Part shown: in pieces, positions 45,764 to 54,797 of the stretch
Layout of the letters: every line of letters begins with the position of its first letter
Numbering within the stretch: position 1 is the first letter of the stretch
DNA from: Sulfuricurvum sp.
GTDB taxonomy: Bacteria; Campylobacterota; Campylobacteria; Campylobacterales; Sulfurimonadaceae
Reading direction: 5' to 3'
NCBI RefSeq assembly: GCF_028681615.1
Contig: NZ_JAQUHV010000001.1
Coordinates: forward strand, 310,001-374,000
Length of the DNA stretch: 64,000 nt
Notes under the pieces: model-generated
The model's database searches: none
Seen by the model: the letters and a program-made list of their open reading frames with translations, nothing else
Told to the model about the DNA's origin: nothing
Translations under genes and position numbers: made by a program

Positions 45764-47057
45764 TGATCTCTCCGTACTGAACAGATCTTGAGACTCCCGT
45801 AATTTTCACTCGGGCTATTTTGCCCAGCCATTCTTCGGAACCTTTGACTTTTACCATGATGTTGTTATCACTTCGTCCAGCTATATACCCGTCACTACGC
45901 AGTTCTTCAAAATAGACCTCAATCTCTTTGTCCATCAATCCTGCCGTAATCGAATCCAAAATCGTGTCTTGAAACGCTTGAAGCCTACTCAAACGCTCCG
46001 AACCGATTTCCGAATCAACCGTATTCGTAAATCCTTCCGCCTCCGTCATAGGTCGCGGAGAATATTTAAAACTAAAAATCTGCTCAAACCGAACTTGTTC
46101 CATCACATCAAGCGTATCCTGAAAATCTTCCTCGCTTTCACCCGGAAAAGCAACGATGATATCGGTGCTGATATTCACATCCGGAACCAACTCGCGTAAT
46201 TTTTTCGCACGGTTTAAAAACCACTCTTTGGTGTATCCGCGTTTCATCGCTTTGAGAATATCGCTTGACCCGCTTTGAAGCGGCATGTGCATCGATTTGC
46301 AGATTTTAGGGTTACGGGCAAACTCTTCGATAAACTCATCGTCCATATGCAAAGGGTGAGGAGAGGTAAATCGGATACGTTCTACCCCCTCAACCGCACT
46401 CACGCGCCGAAGCAATTCGGTAAAGTTCATCTTTTCGTTTTCACCTGAGAAACGTCGCCCGTAATTGTTGACGTTCTGTCCGAGCAAGAATATCTCTTTA
46501 GCCCCGCCTGCAACCGCTTTACGCGCTTCAGCAACAATCAAGTCCGCAGGGATAGAAATCTCATCGCCGCGTGTTTTCGGGACGATACAAAAGGTGCATT
46601 GTTTGTCACACCCGATCGAAATATTGATATACGCTTTATAGGGGCTGCTTCGGAAGTCTTTAAACGCAAACTGAGATTCATCATAATCAATTTCGACTTC
46701 AACCGCTTTATCCCGATGCAGTACGTCAGCGATTTTCGAAACATTACGAGCACCGAGGACAAAGTTAACATACGGAGCACGTTTGATAATCTCTTTTCCC
46801 AGATGTGAAGCCGTACATCCGCATACGCCGATTTTAGCATCCGCCTTTTTGAGTTTGTTAAAGACACCCAACTCAGAAAAAAGTTTATGAACTGGTTTTT
46901 CACGGACGGAACAGGTATTGATGAGGATTAAATCAGCTGAAGCGGCATCATCGGTGAGTTCATATCCTTCATGAGCATTCAACTCAGCGATCATATGCTC
47001 GGAATCGCGCACATTCATTGCGCATCCAAGCGTCTCGATAAAAAGTTTTTTAGACAT
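45756..47057 (-). CDS. miaB: tRNA-2-methylthio-N6-dimethylallyladenosine synthase
   Basis: Adds the methylthio group at A37 of tRNAs reading UNN codons, acting after MiaA (encoded at 59.7 kb). 433 residues. First cluster Cys12 ([12 protein letters not shown]), Cys49 (INTCSVREK) and Cys81; SAM cluster Cys150, Cys154, Cys157 ([17 protein letters not shown]); C-terminal TRAM domain (about 370-433). The ATG overlaps the HP0268-like stop by one base. The HP0268-miaB pairing is also that of H. pylori. Confidence 0.97.
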   Translation of the reverse strand: MSKKLFIETLGCAMNVRDSEHMIAELNAHEGYELTDDAASADLILINTCSVREKPVHKLFSELGVFNKLKKADAKIGVCGCTASHLGKEIIKRAPYVNFVLGARNVSKIADVLHRDKAVEVEIDYDESQFAFKDFRSSPYKAYINISIGCDKQCTFCIVPKTRGDEISIPADLIVAEARKAVAGGAKEIFLLGQNVNNYGRRFSGENEKMNFTELLRRVSAVEGVERIRFTSPHPLHMDDEFIEEFARNPKICKSMHMPLQSGSSDILKAMKRGYTKEWFLNRAKKLRELVPDVNISTDIIVAFPGESEEDFQDTLDVMEQVRFEQIFSFKYSPRPMTEAEGFTNTVDSEIGSERLSRLQAFQDTILDSITAGLMDKEIEVYFEELRSDGYIAGRSDNNIMVKVKGSEEWLGKIARVKITGVSRSVQYGEIIA

Positions 47058-47299
47058 TAGAGGATGTGAACCTCGTACATGTATTCATTAGCGGAAAGTC
47101 CGTATTTAACTTCACGCATGTAAAAACTTTTCCCTTCGCTTTCAAAATGATCTTGAAGGGCAAGAAGATCTTTATGTGAGTTTTCACGATCAAAATAAAG
47201 GATCGATGAATTGCTTTTTTCGACCATTTCAGTGATTTTTTTAAGGTCGATTTTTTTTGGTTTGGCGTCGTGTTCGCTGCGTGCGATTTTTAGTTCCAT
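47057..47299 (-). CDS. HP0268-family small protein
   Basis: 80 residues, soluble, resembling H. pylori HP0268 in length, neighbour (miaB) and composition ([26 protein letters not shown], then an acidic middle and YMYEVHIL at the end). HP0268 has been reported as a nicking endonuclease and purine-specific ribonuclease. Whether this homologue is active is unknown. First gene of the run to miaB, the acyltransferase, the recombinase and the PilMNO-like genes. Confidence 0.8.
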   Translation of the reverse strand: MELKIARSEHDAKPKKIDLKKITEMVEKSNSSILYFDRENSHKDLLALQDHFESEGKSFYMREVKYGLSANEYMYEVHIL

Positions 47300-47347
47300 G
47301 ATATTTCCCTTGATAGAGTTCTTGATATTAGGGGGATTATAGCGGGG

Positions 47348-47365
47348 ATAGGATAAATATCCTAT
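47348..47365. promoter_or_regulatory. Palindrome overlapping the nusA promoter region
   Basis: ATAGGATA-AA-TATCCTAT: two perfect 8-base arms. It lies where the -35 region of the nusA promoter should be and also upstream of the divergent HP0268-like gene, so it is a candidate operator for one or both genes. Confidence 0.45.
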
Positions 47366-47380
47366 TAAGAGAAATTAATG

Positions 47381-47386
47381 TATAAT
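47381..47386 (+). promoter_or_regulatory. -10 box for nusA
   Basis: TATAAT preceded by TTAATG in the 161-base divergent gap, about 75 bases before the nusA ATG. The leader would be near 68 bases. Confidence 0.55.
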
Positions 47387-47460
47387 ACATATCCTTCATA
47401 AAAAAGCTTTCCCAACCAACACAATTTTTTATGAGTTACCACCTAAAAGAGGATAGTCCT

Positions 47461-48594
47461 ATGGAAAATATTTTAGACATTATTGATTCAATTGCCAATG
47501 AAAAAGGGCTTAGCCGCGAAAACGTCCAAGAGGCTATCAAAACTTCCTTTATCCAAACCGCTAAACGGATTATCAATCCGACATTTGCTTTTGAAGCGGA
47601 TATTGATGACCGTACCAAACAGGTAAAATTACGCCAAATTATCACGGTTGTAGCCGACGATGCTCCTGAAATCGAAGGAGAAAATGTCGGAGCCTATATG
47701 GGTATCACTGCCGCACTCGAAATTGACGATGAAGCTGAAATCGGCGATCAGCTCCAAATGGAACACGATATCGAGAGTTATGGCCGAAGTGCGTTCGCGA
47801 CACTGCACCGTGAGATTGAATTTCATATCCAACGCCTCGTAGAAAACGAGCTCTACGACAAATACAAAAGCAAAATCAACCAAATCGTCTCCGGTCGTGT
47901 CACCCGTGTTGACAGTGAGCAAAATACTACCATTGAGATCGATGAAATTCGTGCCGTATTGCCGATGAAAAGCCGTATCAAAGGGGAAAAATTCAAAGTA
48001 GGCGATGTCGTCAGCGCACTCGTTCGCCGTGTCCATGTCGATAAAAGCAGCGGTATTTCGATGGAACTTTCCCGTACTGCTCCTAAATTCCTCGAAGAAC
48101 TTTTAGCCCTTGAAGTCCCTGAGATCAAAGACGGTATCGTCGTGATCGAAAAATGTGCCCGTATTCCGGGTGAACGTGCTAAAATCGCACTTTACACCAA
48201 CCGTCCGCAAATCGACCCGATCGGTGCGACAGTCGGTGTACGCGGTGTCCGTATCAATGCGGTAAGCGAAGAACTGTGCGGTGAAAACATCGACTGTGTT
48301 GAGTACAGCGCTTCACCGGAACTTTTCATTTCTCGTGCCATGAGTCCAGCAATCATCAGTGCGGTTACTGTAAGTGAAAATGAAGCAGGTGAGAAAAAAG
48401 CAACCGTCACCCTTCCGAGCGATCAAAAGTCCAAAGCAATCGGAAAAAGCGGTATCAATATCCGTCTTGCCTCAATGTTGACCGGTTATACCATCGAGCT
48501 TAATGAAGTAGGCGGAAGTGCGCAAATGGGTGAAAAAGCTCAAGAAGAGAAAAAAGAGGGATTGAGTTCGCTCGAAGCGCTTTTCGGGAACTAA
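47461..48594 (+). CDS. nusA: Transcription termination/antitermination protein NusA
   Basis: RNA polymerase-associated pausing and termination factor. 377 residues from the ATG at 47461 (AGAGGA upstream; the frame opens at 47431). N-terminal domain 1-125 (IANEKGLSRENVQEAIKTSF), S1 domain (about 135-200, VSGRVTRVDSEQNTTIEI), and two KH domains (about 200-345, including IPGERAKIALYTN, DPIGATVGVRGVRI and GKSGINIRLASML). The E. coli C-terminal acidic repeats are absent, as in most non-gamma bacteria. The hairpin of repeat copy C follows the stop by 9 bases. Confidence 0.96.
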   Translation: MENILDIIDSIANEKGLSRENVQEAIKTSFIQTAKRIINPTFAFEADIDDRTKQVKLRQIITVVADDAPEIEGENVGAYMGITAALEIDDEAEIGDQLQMEHDIESYGRSAFATLHREIEFHIQRLVENELYDKYKSKINQIVSGRVTRVDSEQNTTIEIDEIRAVLPMKSRIKGEKFKVGDVVSALVRRVHVDKSSGISMELSRTAPKFLEELLALEVPEIKDGIVVIEKCARIPGERAKIALYTNRPQIDPIGATVGVRGVRINAVSEELCGENIDCVEYSASPELFISRAMSPAIISAVTVSENEAGEKKATVTLPSDQKSKAIGKSGINIRLASMLTGYTIELNEVGGSAQMGEKAQEEKKEGLSSLEALFGN

Positions 48595-48603
48595 TATTTA
48601 TAC

Positions 48604-48640
48604 ATACTTTTCTTTTTCATAAGAAAAGTATCAAAAGAAA
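48604..48640 (+). repeat. Repeat module 1, copy C (after nusA)
   Basis: Perfect 11-bp hairpin ATACTTTTCTT / AAGAAAAGTAT (48604-48614, 48621-48631) with a TTTCAT loop, followed by CAAAAGAAA, the same tail as copies A, B and D. It begins 9 bases after the nusA stop and is a likely terminator. The downstream sequence (to about 48700) has GC-rich words (ATCGCTCGTGCGAC) but no clear long stem matching module 2. Confidence 0.7.
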
Positions 48641-48770
48641 ATCGTCCTCCGAGCAAATCGCTCGTGCGACTCTCGCATTGCTGCTTCGCGCACGGCTTTT
48701 ATGGATGCGCAGAAGACAGATTATTATCTATTTTCGCCAAAGCGAAAATCATTCACTTCAAATCTTTTTG
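48641..48770. other. Gene-free stretch between repeat copies C and B
   Basis: 130 bases without a convincing gene. Open frames here (for example one starting at 48664) run through the repeat and are low-complexity shadows. A small hairpin TTTTCGC-CAAA-GCGAAAA sits at about 48731-48748. Confidence 0.6.
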
Positions 48771-48883
48771 CCCTCATACCACACCAAGAGCAAGGTCGCT
48801 TGCCGAACGGCAAAGCGTACTGCCAGCGTTCTGGTGTGAGGGCGCTTTTCTTTTCGTTCTTTTCTTTACTAAAAAGAAAAGGA
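48771..48883 (-). repeat. Composite palindromic repeat, copy B (nusA/permease junction)
   Basis: Reverse-oriented near-copy of repeat A. In minus-strand order: hairpin arms at 48883-48873 and 48867-48857 (one G-U pair), an AAAAGAAAAGCG tail, then GCCCTCACACCA...(inner GCCG-TTC-GGC hairpin)...TGGTATGAGGGC. Differences from copy A are scattered single-base changes, including one in the outer stem. It ends 9 bases before the stop of the ABC permease gene and probably terminates its transcript. Confidence 0.82.
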
Positions 48884-48892
48884 CATAAAAAA

Positions 48893-49846
48893 CTATCGTC
48901 TCACAAATGGATTTAATTTGAGCAAGACTGCATCCGCAATCTGATTGCCGATGAGTGTCAAAAACGCACTCATCATCAAAATCCCCATAATCACCGGATA
49001 ATCCCGACTCATCGCAGAGAGATAAAACAGCTGTCCCATCCCCTCGATTCCAAAAATCGATTCTAAAATCACCGATCCTCCGATCAATCCCGGCAACGAA
49101 AGTCCCAGCATCGTCACAATAGGAGGCAAGAGATTCGGCAAAATATAATAACGGATAATTTTTCCCTCATCAATCCCGCGAGCACGTGCAAAATAGATGT
49201 AGTCGCTTTTAAGGATTTCGATTACCAGTGAGCGGACATATAGGGCTAAACTTCCAATCCCTACAAAGATCATAACCGCTATCGGAAGCGTCAAATGCCA
49301 CGCCATATCGAGATAATATCCGATCCCTTCCGGTGGTTCGAGTGAGTGCATTCCCGCGATAGGAAACCATCCTAACGTAACGCTCAGCACCATCATTGCA
49401 ACCAATGCCAGATAATACGAGGGCATTGCGAAGCTTAGGAGTGAAATTTGGTTTAATACTTTATCCGTTTTTTGCCCATAGGTCATTGCCCCTTTGATCC
49501 CCATCCACAATGAAATGACAAATGTCACGACCAAAGTAACGGCATTCATCCACAGCGTTACAGGGAGACGATCTGCGACCACCTCACTTACCTGAGCCCC
49601 GTTAACAAACGAGATACCGAAGTTGAGGGTCAAAAGGTTAAAAACCCAATCCATATACTGTTGAAATAGCGGTTTATCGAGACCATAGATAGCACGCAGC
49701 TGAGCTATCGATTCGGGAGTCATGTTCGGATTGAGTTCTCCTCCCATAAAACTGTTCGGAGCCAAATGGATCGCACCAAATGAGATTAAAGAAATCAAAA
49801 AGAGCATAAGGAAGGTATACAATAGTGATCGGATAAAATATTTCAT
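48893..49846 (-). CDS. DppB/OppB-type ABC transporter permease (orphan)
   Basis: Inner-membrane permease of the peptide/nickel uptake family, 317 residues. N-terminal membrane helix (about 9-30), GGELNPNMTPESIAQLRAIYGLD periplasmic block (about 35-57), and five further helices. The EAA-type cytoplasmic loop YFARARGIDEGKIIRYYILPN lies near 215-235 and LPGLIGGSVILESIFGIEGMG near 255. The usual partners (DppC permease, two ATPases, binding protein) are not adjacent. No Shine-Dalgarno is visible, and a perfect minus-strand TATAAT ends seven bases before the ATG, hinting at a leaderless mRNA. Confidence 0.88.
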   Translation of the reverse strand: MKYFIRSLLYTFLMLFLISLISFGAIHLAPNSFMGGELNPNMTPESIAQLRAIYGLDKPLFQQYMDWVFNLLTLNFGISFVNGAQVSEVVADRLPVTLWMNAVTLVVTFVISLWMGIKGAMTYGQKTDKVLNQISLLSFAMPSYYLALVAMMVLSVTLGWFPIAGMHSLEPPEGIGYYLDMAWHLTLPIAVMIFVGIGSLALYVRSLVIEILKSDYIYFARARGIDEGKIIRYYILPNLLPPIVTMLGLSLPGLIGGSVILESIFGIEGMGQLFYLSAMSRDYPVIMGILMMSAFLTLIGNQIADAVLLKLNPFVRR

Positions 49847-49852
49847 AAGAAG

Positions 49853-49858
49853 ATTATA
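49853..49858 (-). promoter_or_regulatory. -10 box at the permease start (possible leaderless promoter)
   Basis: Minus-strand TATAAT at 49858-49853, followed by CTTCTT and then the ATG at 49846. It lies just behind the porin terminator, so the permease needs its own promoter, and a normal +1 would fall on or next to the A of ATG. Confidence 0.5.
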
Positions 49859-49868
49859 ACGAAAGAGG

Positions 49869-49910
49869 AGAAAAAAAGTAACAAAGAGGGTTCATCCCCG
49901 AAGGGATGAA
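49869..49910 (-). terminator. Intrinsic terminator of the porin gene
   Basis: Perfect 8-bp stem TTCATCCC / GGGATGAA (49891-49898, 49903-49910) with a 4-base loop. On the minus strand it is followed after about 15 bases by a run of seven T, a slightly distant tract. It lies 17 bases after the porin stop codon. Confidence 0.7.
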
Positions 49911-49926
49911 AAGCGAAACAGATCTC

Positions 49927-51126
49927 TTAGAAGTTAAGAGTTAAGTAAGCTTGAAGAGTGTTATAGCTTGAAGCAGCGTCTGCTTTTGTATTAATATACG
50001 CCAAAGTTGTATCCAACGGTCCGAATGATTTTGTAGCAGTTACAGCTACTTCACTCAAATCTCCAGATTTATTTGCCCAATCAGTGTTTACATTGGTATA
50101 GTATGCACCCAACTTAGCAATACCTTTTGCATCATACTCAGCTGTAAGATTCCATGCTGTTGCATCTGGTGCTCCAACATATCCATAAGACCACCAGCTT
50201 TCAGTGTAAAGTTTTGATTGTGCTGCACCTTGAAGATCAGTTGCAACGTTTTGAACTTTCAATGGACCTTTGTTATTCACGTCAGAATATGCAGCTGAAA
50301 CATTAAGAGCATCTACAGCATAAGCAAGTTTTACAGCAAATGCTTTAGTATCATCCAATCCATTCAATAGACCTTTTGGAGACATGTCAGCATATTGTAC
50401 GCCTACTTTTGCACCTTTAATCAATTGGCAATCCCAATCTGCTTGTAACCAGTATGCATCAGCGATATTAGAAACATTATAATACCATGCTTGTGCAACA
50501 AGAGGTTTTAAAGAGTTGTTTACGATAGCCGCTGCATAAGCACCATCATTAACAAATGTATTAAATGTACCTTTCGAACCTACAACGTTAGCTCCACCGT
50601 TGCCTTTGCCTACCCATGCGCCGACCAAAGTTGTATCAGGAATATCTTGGTTGATAAGTACCGCAGCTTCAAAAGTATTTGGTGTAATGTTCCATGTTTC
50701 AGTGAATGCTAATGGAGTATCCAATGTCATACGACCTAATTTTGCAGTCGTTTTACCTAAAGTAGCCGCCAACCATGCTTCACCGAGCCATGCTTCATCA
50801 TTAACTGCTGCACCAAATCTCGATGTGTTACCAGTTACCGTATGCGCACCAGACCAAATACCACTTACGAGATTATTTTCAAGACCAAGTGTACTAACAC
50901 CATATCCAGTTAAGCCGAAAGATACACCTTTAACCAAATCACCTGTTACACCAACACGTAATGCAGTATCTGCATAGCTGCTGTCTTTATCAAAAAGACT
51001 ATATGTACTACTATCATTAGTACCATAGAAAAGTTTAGCGTCACCGCTTACTTTTACATTGTCGATTGCGAATGCACTTGCTCCGAGCAATACTGCTGCC
51101 GCAAGACTCATTTTAACTAACTTCAT
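49927..51126 (-). CDS. Major outer-membrane porin
   Basis: 399 residues with a clear signal peptide (about 1-20, AAAVLLGASAFA) followed by IDNVKVSGDAKLFYGTND and a beta-barrel pattern: many Tyr/Trp/Ala/Asn residues and alternating strands, with a final Phe (AYLTLNF), the classic C-terminal signal for barrel insertion. It resembles Campylobacterota Omp/porin proteins of the same length. AAGGAG lies upstream of the ATG, and the gene has a separate promoter and terminator, as expected for an abundant protein. The pore's substrate is not shown. Confidence 0.85.
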   Translation of the reverse strand: MKLVKMSLAAAVLLGASAFAIDNVKVSGDAKLFYGTNDSSTYSLFDKDSSYADTALRVGVTGDLVKGVSFGLTGYGVSTLGLENNLVSGIWSGAHTVTGNTSRFGAAVNDEAWLGEAWLAATLGKTTAKLGRMTLDTPLAFTETWNITPNTFEAAVLINQDIPDTTLVGAWVGKGNGGANVVGSKGTFNTFVNDGAYAAAIVNNSLKPLVAQAWYYNVSNIADAYWLQADWDCQLIKGAKVGVQYADMSPKGLLNGLDDTKAFAVKLAYAVDALNVSAAYSDVNNKGPLKVQNVATDLQGAAQSKLYTESWWSYGYVGAPDATAWNLTAEYDAKGIAKLGAYYTNVNTDWANKSGDLSEVAVTATKSFGPLDTTLAYINTKADAASSYNTLQAYLTLNF

Positions 51127-51379
51127 TGATTCTCCTTAAGTTAAAGCTTGACCTTATGTTTTTGTTTCGTCGGGGTTAATTGTAACGCCGCTATTCTTAA
51201 ACACAGCTGTAAAAAAATAATTTTGTTTTCCGTTGGTTTACTTTATGCAAATGCCCGTCTCAGGGAATGTGACAATTTTGTAATGCTAGAGTTTTTATAC
51301 CCTTCACTATCATTTTGTGGCGAATATGATATAGTATGCAGTTAGTATCAATTTATCAAATAGTCTAAAGGAATCGAAC
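51127..51379. promoter_or_regulatory. Divergent promoter region of porin and small lipoprotein gene
   Basis: 253 bases. On the minus strand a TATAAA word (GGGTATAAAAAC, around 51295) could be the porin -10, giving a leader of about 160 bases. On the plus strand TATAGT (near 51331) may serve the lipoprotein gene. No regulator site was recognised. Confidence 0.35.
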
Positions 51380-51850
51380 GTGAAATCTTCTCATATGATC
51401 ATCATCTCTCTATCCACATTAGTTCTAAGTGCATGCTCGAACCATGTAGAGGTATCTCCCTCACAAAACAGTTCATTAAGTGCCGTTACTCCCAATACTG
51501 CAGCAGAGGCTAAAGGTGGCATAATGCAAAAGTCCCTTGATAGCTGGCTCAAGGAGGAGTGGACCCCACAAACAAGCGTTAAAACCTCGACAGCTTCGGA
51601 TGGAACGGTGACAACAACAAAAATCGAATCCGATAAAGTTGTAACCACCAAAACAGCACCAAACGGTACAGTTGTGATTACAACTGCTCCGGTTGTTCAA
51701 GAGCCTGAGGATACCACTCCGTTTACATTGCAAAAGTATGTGGATAAATGGAAAACATATCAAGAAAATCAAGCAAAGATGAAAGAGGGACAGCCGAAAG
51801 AGCCTTCGGAGATCGATAAAGTGAACAGTTTGCCGGTAATTGGAAAGTAA
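51380..51850 (+). CDS. Small lipoprotein of unknown function
   Basis: 156 residues from a GTG at 51380 with AAAGGA upstream. Lipoprotein signal (SLSTLVLSAC, Cys19). The middle has a short imperfect repeat rich in Thr/Val/Lys (SDGTVTTTKIESDK and PNGTVVITTAPV), followed by a Lys/Glu/Gln-rich end (DKWKTYQENQAKMKEGQPKEPSEI). No family is recognised. It stands alone between the porin and fabI, and repeat copy D follows after about 18 bases. Confidence 0.7.
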   Translation: MKSSHMIIISLSTLVLSACSNHVEVSPSQNSSLSAVTPNTAAEAKGGIMQKSLDSWLKEEWTPQTSVKTSTASDGTVTTTKIESDKVVTTKTAPNGTVVITTAPVVQEPEDTTPFTLQKYVDKWKTYQENQAKMKEGQPKEPSEIDKVNSLPVIGK

Positions 51851-51868
51851 CGTTTCGTAACGTTATCT

Positions 51869-51974
51869 ACTTTTCTGTTTAGTCAGAAAAGTACCAAAAG
51901 AGCATACCATGATCCAAAAACGCTACGTTCCTCTCGGCACGACTGCCTTCGGAACGGCTCTGGGTATTGGATCA
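51869..51974 (+). repeat. Composite palindromic repeat, diverged copy D (lipoprotein/fabI junction)
   Basis: Module 1 hairpin ACTTTTCTG / CAGAAAAGT (51869-51877, 51884-51892) with tail ACCAAAAGA. Module 2 is an inverted repeat TGATCCAA (51910-51917) / TTGGATCA (51967-51974) enclosing CGTTCC / GGAACG (51926-51931, 51951-51956). It has the same architecture as copies A and B, but the stem sequence differs while pairing is kept, which points to selection on structure. It lies at a convergent junction, 7 bases from the fabI stop. Confidence 0.7.
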
Positions 51975-51981
51975 CGGGAAT

Positions 51982-52812
<831 letters not shown>

Positions 52813-53532
52813 TTATTCTCCTTTTTCCGTGTTTAATTCTGAAGCTTGGGCAACCATGTCACAAAAATCTGACGCACTGAGTGCCGCCGACCCGACAAGG
52901 ATACCATCTACATTTTCAAGAGCCATAATTTCACCCGCATTTTCCACTTTGACGCTTCCGCCGTATAAAAGCGGTGCGGATGTTTTTGCCCGCAATGCAC
53001 TGTGAACCTGCTCGATGTCTTGTGACGAAGGGGTTAATCCCGTACCGATCGCCCATACAGGCTCATACGCCACTATCAAATCGGAATAGGTTAGATCAAT
53101 CCCCTCAAACTGTGTTTCGATATAGTTCATCAAAGATGAAAAACCCTCTTCGCGAACGGATAAAGGTTCTCCCACGCAATAAACGATTACAAACCCCTGT
53201 TCAGCGAAAAAACGAAATTTTGCTGTAATCTGTTCTTGTGATTCACCCAGGACATGACGACGTTCAGAATGCCCGATAAGAATTGTTTTCACTTCAAATT
53301 CTTCAAGCTGTTCTAACGTGATTTCACCGGTAAAAGCCCCATTTTGAGCTGGATATGCATTTTGAACACCGATCAATACATTACGAGGAAGATGTTCCAA
53401 TGCCGTAAATGGAGGGAAAACTATGATCGTATCATCAATATCGTTTGCGCTTACAAAAGATTCTACTACTGCCATATAGGCTCGAGTTTCTTGACGCGTT
53501 TTGTTAGCTTTGAAATTTGCACACACTATCAT
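52813..53532 (-). CDS. tpiA: Triosephosphate isomerase
   Basis: Interconverts dihydroxyacetone phosphate and glyceraldehyde-3-phosphate. 239 residues, on the short side but usual for this class. Asn6/Lys8 in CANFKANK, catalytic His in ILIGHSERR (near 93), catalytic Glu in AYEPVWAIGTG (near 160) and phosphate site LLYGGSVKVENA near 205. Third gene of gap-pgk-tpiA-fabI. Confidence 0.95.
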   Translation of the reverse strand: MIVCANFKANKTRQETRAYMAVVESFVSANDIDDTIIVFPPFTALEHLPRNVLIGVQNAYPAQNGAFTGEITLEQLEEFEVKTILIGHSERRHVLGESQEQITAKFRFFAEQGFVIVYCVGEPLSVREEGFSSLMNYIETQFEGIDLTYSDLIVAYEPVWAIGTGLTPSSQDIEQVHSALRAKTSAPLLYGGSVKVENAGEIMALENVDGILVGSAALSASDFCDMVAQASELNTEKGE

Positions 53533-53561
53533 TTTAGCTTCCTTATATTTTGGAAAACGTT

Positions 53562-54752
53562 TTATTTCATTAATGGTTTTACGCCAGGGAGAATTTTTCC
53601 TTCTAACAGTTCCAACGACGCACCGCCTCCCGTTGAGATAAACGTCATCTCCTCATCAAGCCCGATACGTTGAACCAAATCAGCCGTATCACCGCCGCCG
53701 ACAACGGTTGTAGCATACGAATCTGCAACAAAGTGAGCGATTTTATTCGATCCGCGAGCAAAACGTTCCATCTCATAAACACCCATAGGCCCGTTCCATA
53801 AAATCGTTTGCACATCTCCTAGAACCTGACGGTACAATCTTACCGTTGCGGGCCCGATATCTAACCCCATCCAACCGGCCGGAATCTCTTGTACACTGCA
53901 TAAACGGCTCATTGCATCCGGAGCGAATCTCTCTGCCGCAACAACATCAAAAGGGAGATAGAACTTGACACCGAGACGTTTTGCTTCATTCATAATGTTC
54001 GTTGCTTCGTCTAACAAATCGTCTTCAACCAAAGAATTCCCGACATCGTAACCAAGCGCTTTGAGAAATGTAAATGCCATTCCCCCTCCGATCAACACTT
54101 TATCAACTTTCGGCAACAAATTAATCAATGCTTCGAGCTTTCCGGAAACTTTACTCCCGCCCACGATGGCTGCGAACGGTCGTACCGGACGTTCCAAAAG
54201 AATATCAAAGAACTGGATCTCTTTTTGGAGTAAAAAACCTGCTGCCTTATGCGCCTCATCAAAATACTCAGTAATCCCAGCAACCGAAGCATGAGCACGA
54301 TGGCTCACACCAAAAGCATCATTAATATAGATCTCTGCCATTGACGCCAATGCACGGCTCAGTTCAGGATCATTTTTTGTTTCACCTTTTTCAAAGCGAA
54401 GATTTTCCAACAACATCACTTCTCCGCATTTAAGTTCAGAGGAAAGTTTCATGGCACTTTCTCCAACAACATCCGTAGCCATTTTTACATCGATTTTAAG
54501 AAGTTGATGCAGCCGTCTGGCAACAGGAGAGAGAGAATATTTCTCGTCTATCTCCCCTTTCGGTCGCCCAAAATGTGACGCAAGAATGATTGCACATCCT
54601 TGATCCAAACAATAACTGATAGTTGCGAGAGCCGAACGGATGCGGCGATCATCGGTAATATTGCCGTAATCATCCGTAGGGACATTAAAATCACATCGAA
54701 TAAATACTTTTTTGCCGTGGATGTCGCACTCTTTAATACCGAGTAACTGCAT
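53562..54752 (-). CDS. pgk: Phosphoglycerate kinase
   Basis: ATP-forming step of lower glycolysis/gluconeogenesis. 396 residues: [12 protein letters not shown] near 14-25, [14 protein letters not shown] (phosphate contact), [26 protein letters not shown] near 190, and [10 protein letters not shown] and [15 protein letters not shown] near the end. It lies 45 bases downstream of gap, with a hairpin-capable AT palindrome in between. Confidence 0.96.
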   Translation of the reverse strand: MQLLGIKECDIHGKKVFIRCDFNVPTDDYGNITDDRRIRSALATISYCLDQGCAIILASHFGRPKGEIDEKYSLSPVARRLHQLLKIDVKMATDVVGESAMKLSSELKCGEVMLLENLRFEKGETKNDPELSRALASMAEIYINDAFGVSHRAHASVAGITEYFDEAHKAAGFLLQKEIQFFDILLERPVRPFAAIVGGSKVSGKLEALINLLPKVDKVLIGGGMAFTFLKALGYDVGNSLVEDDLLDEATNIMNEAKRLGVKFYLPFDVVAAERFAPDAMSRLCSVQEIPAGWMGLDIGPATVRLYRQVLGDVQTILWNGPMGVYEMERFARGSNKIAHFVADSYATTVVGGGDTADLVQRIGLDEEMTFISTGGGASLELLEGKILPGVKPLMK

Positions 54753-54797
54753 TTTTTTCCTTCTTACTGTAAGATTAAAAATTAAATATATTATATT

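Noticed and set aside
48664-48916. Two open frames through the repeat area after nusA
   Set aside because: They translate the palindromic repeat (PHQEQGRLP and Lys/Phe-rich ends) and have no independent support.
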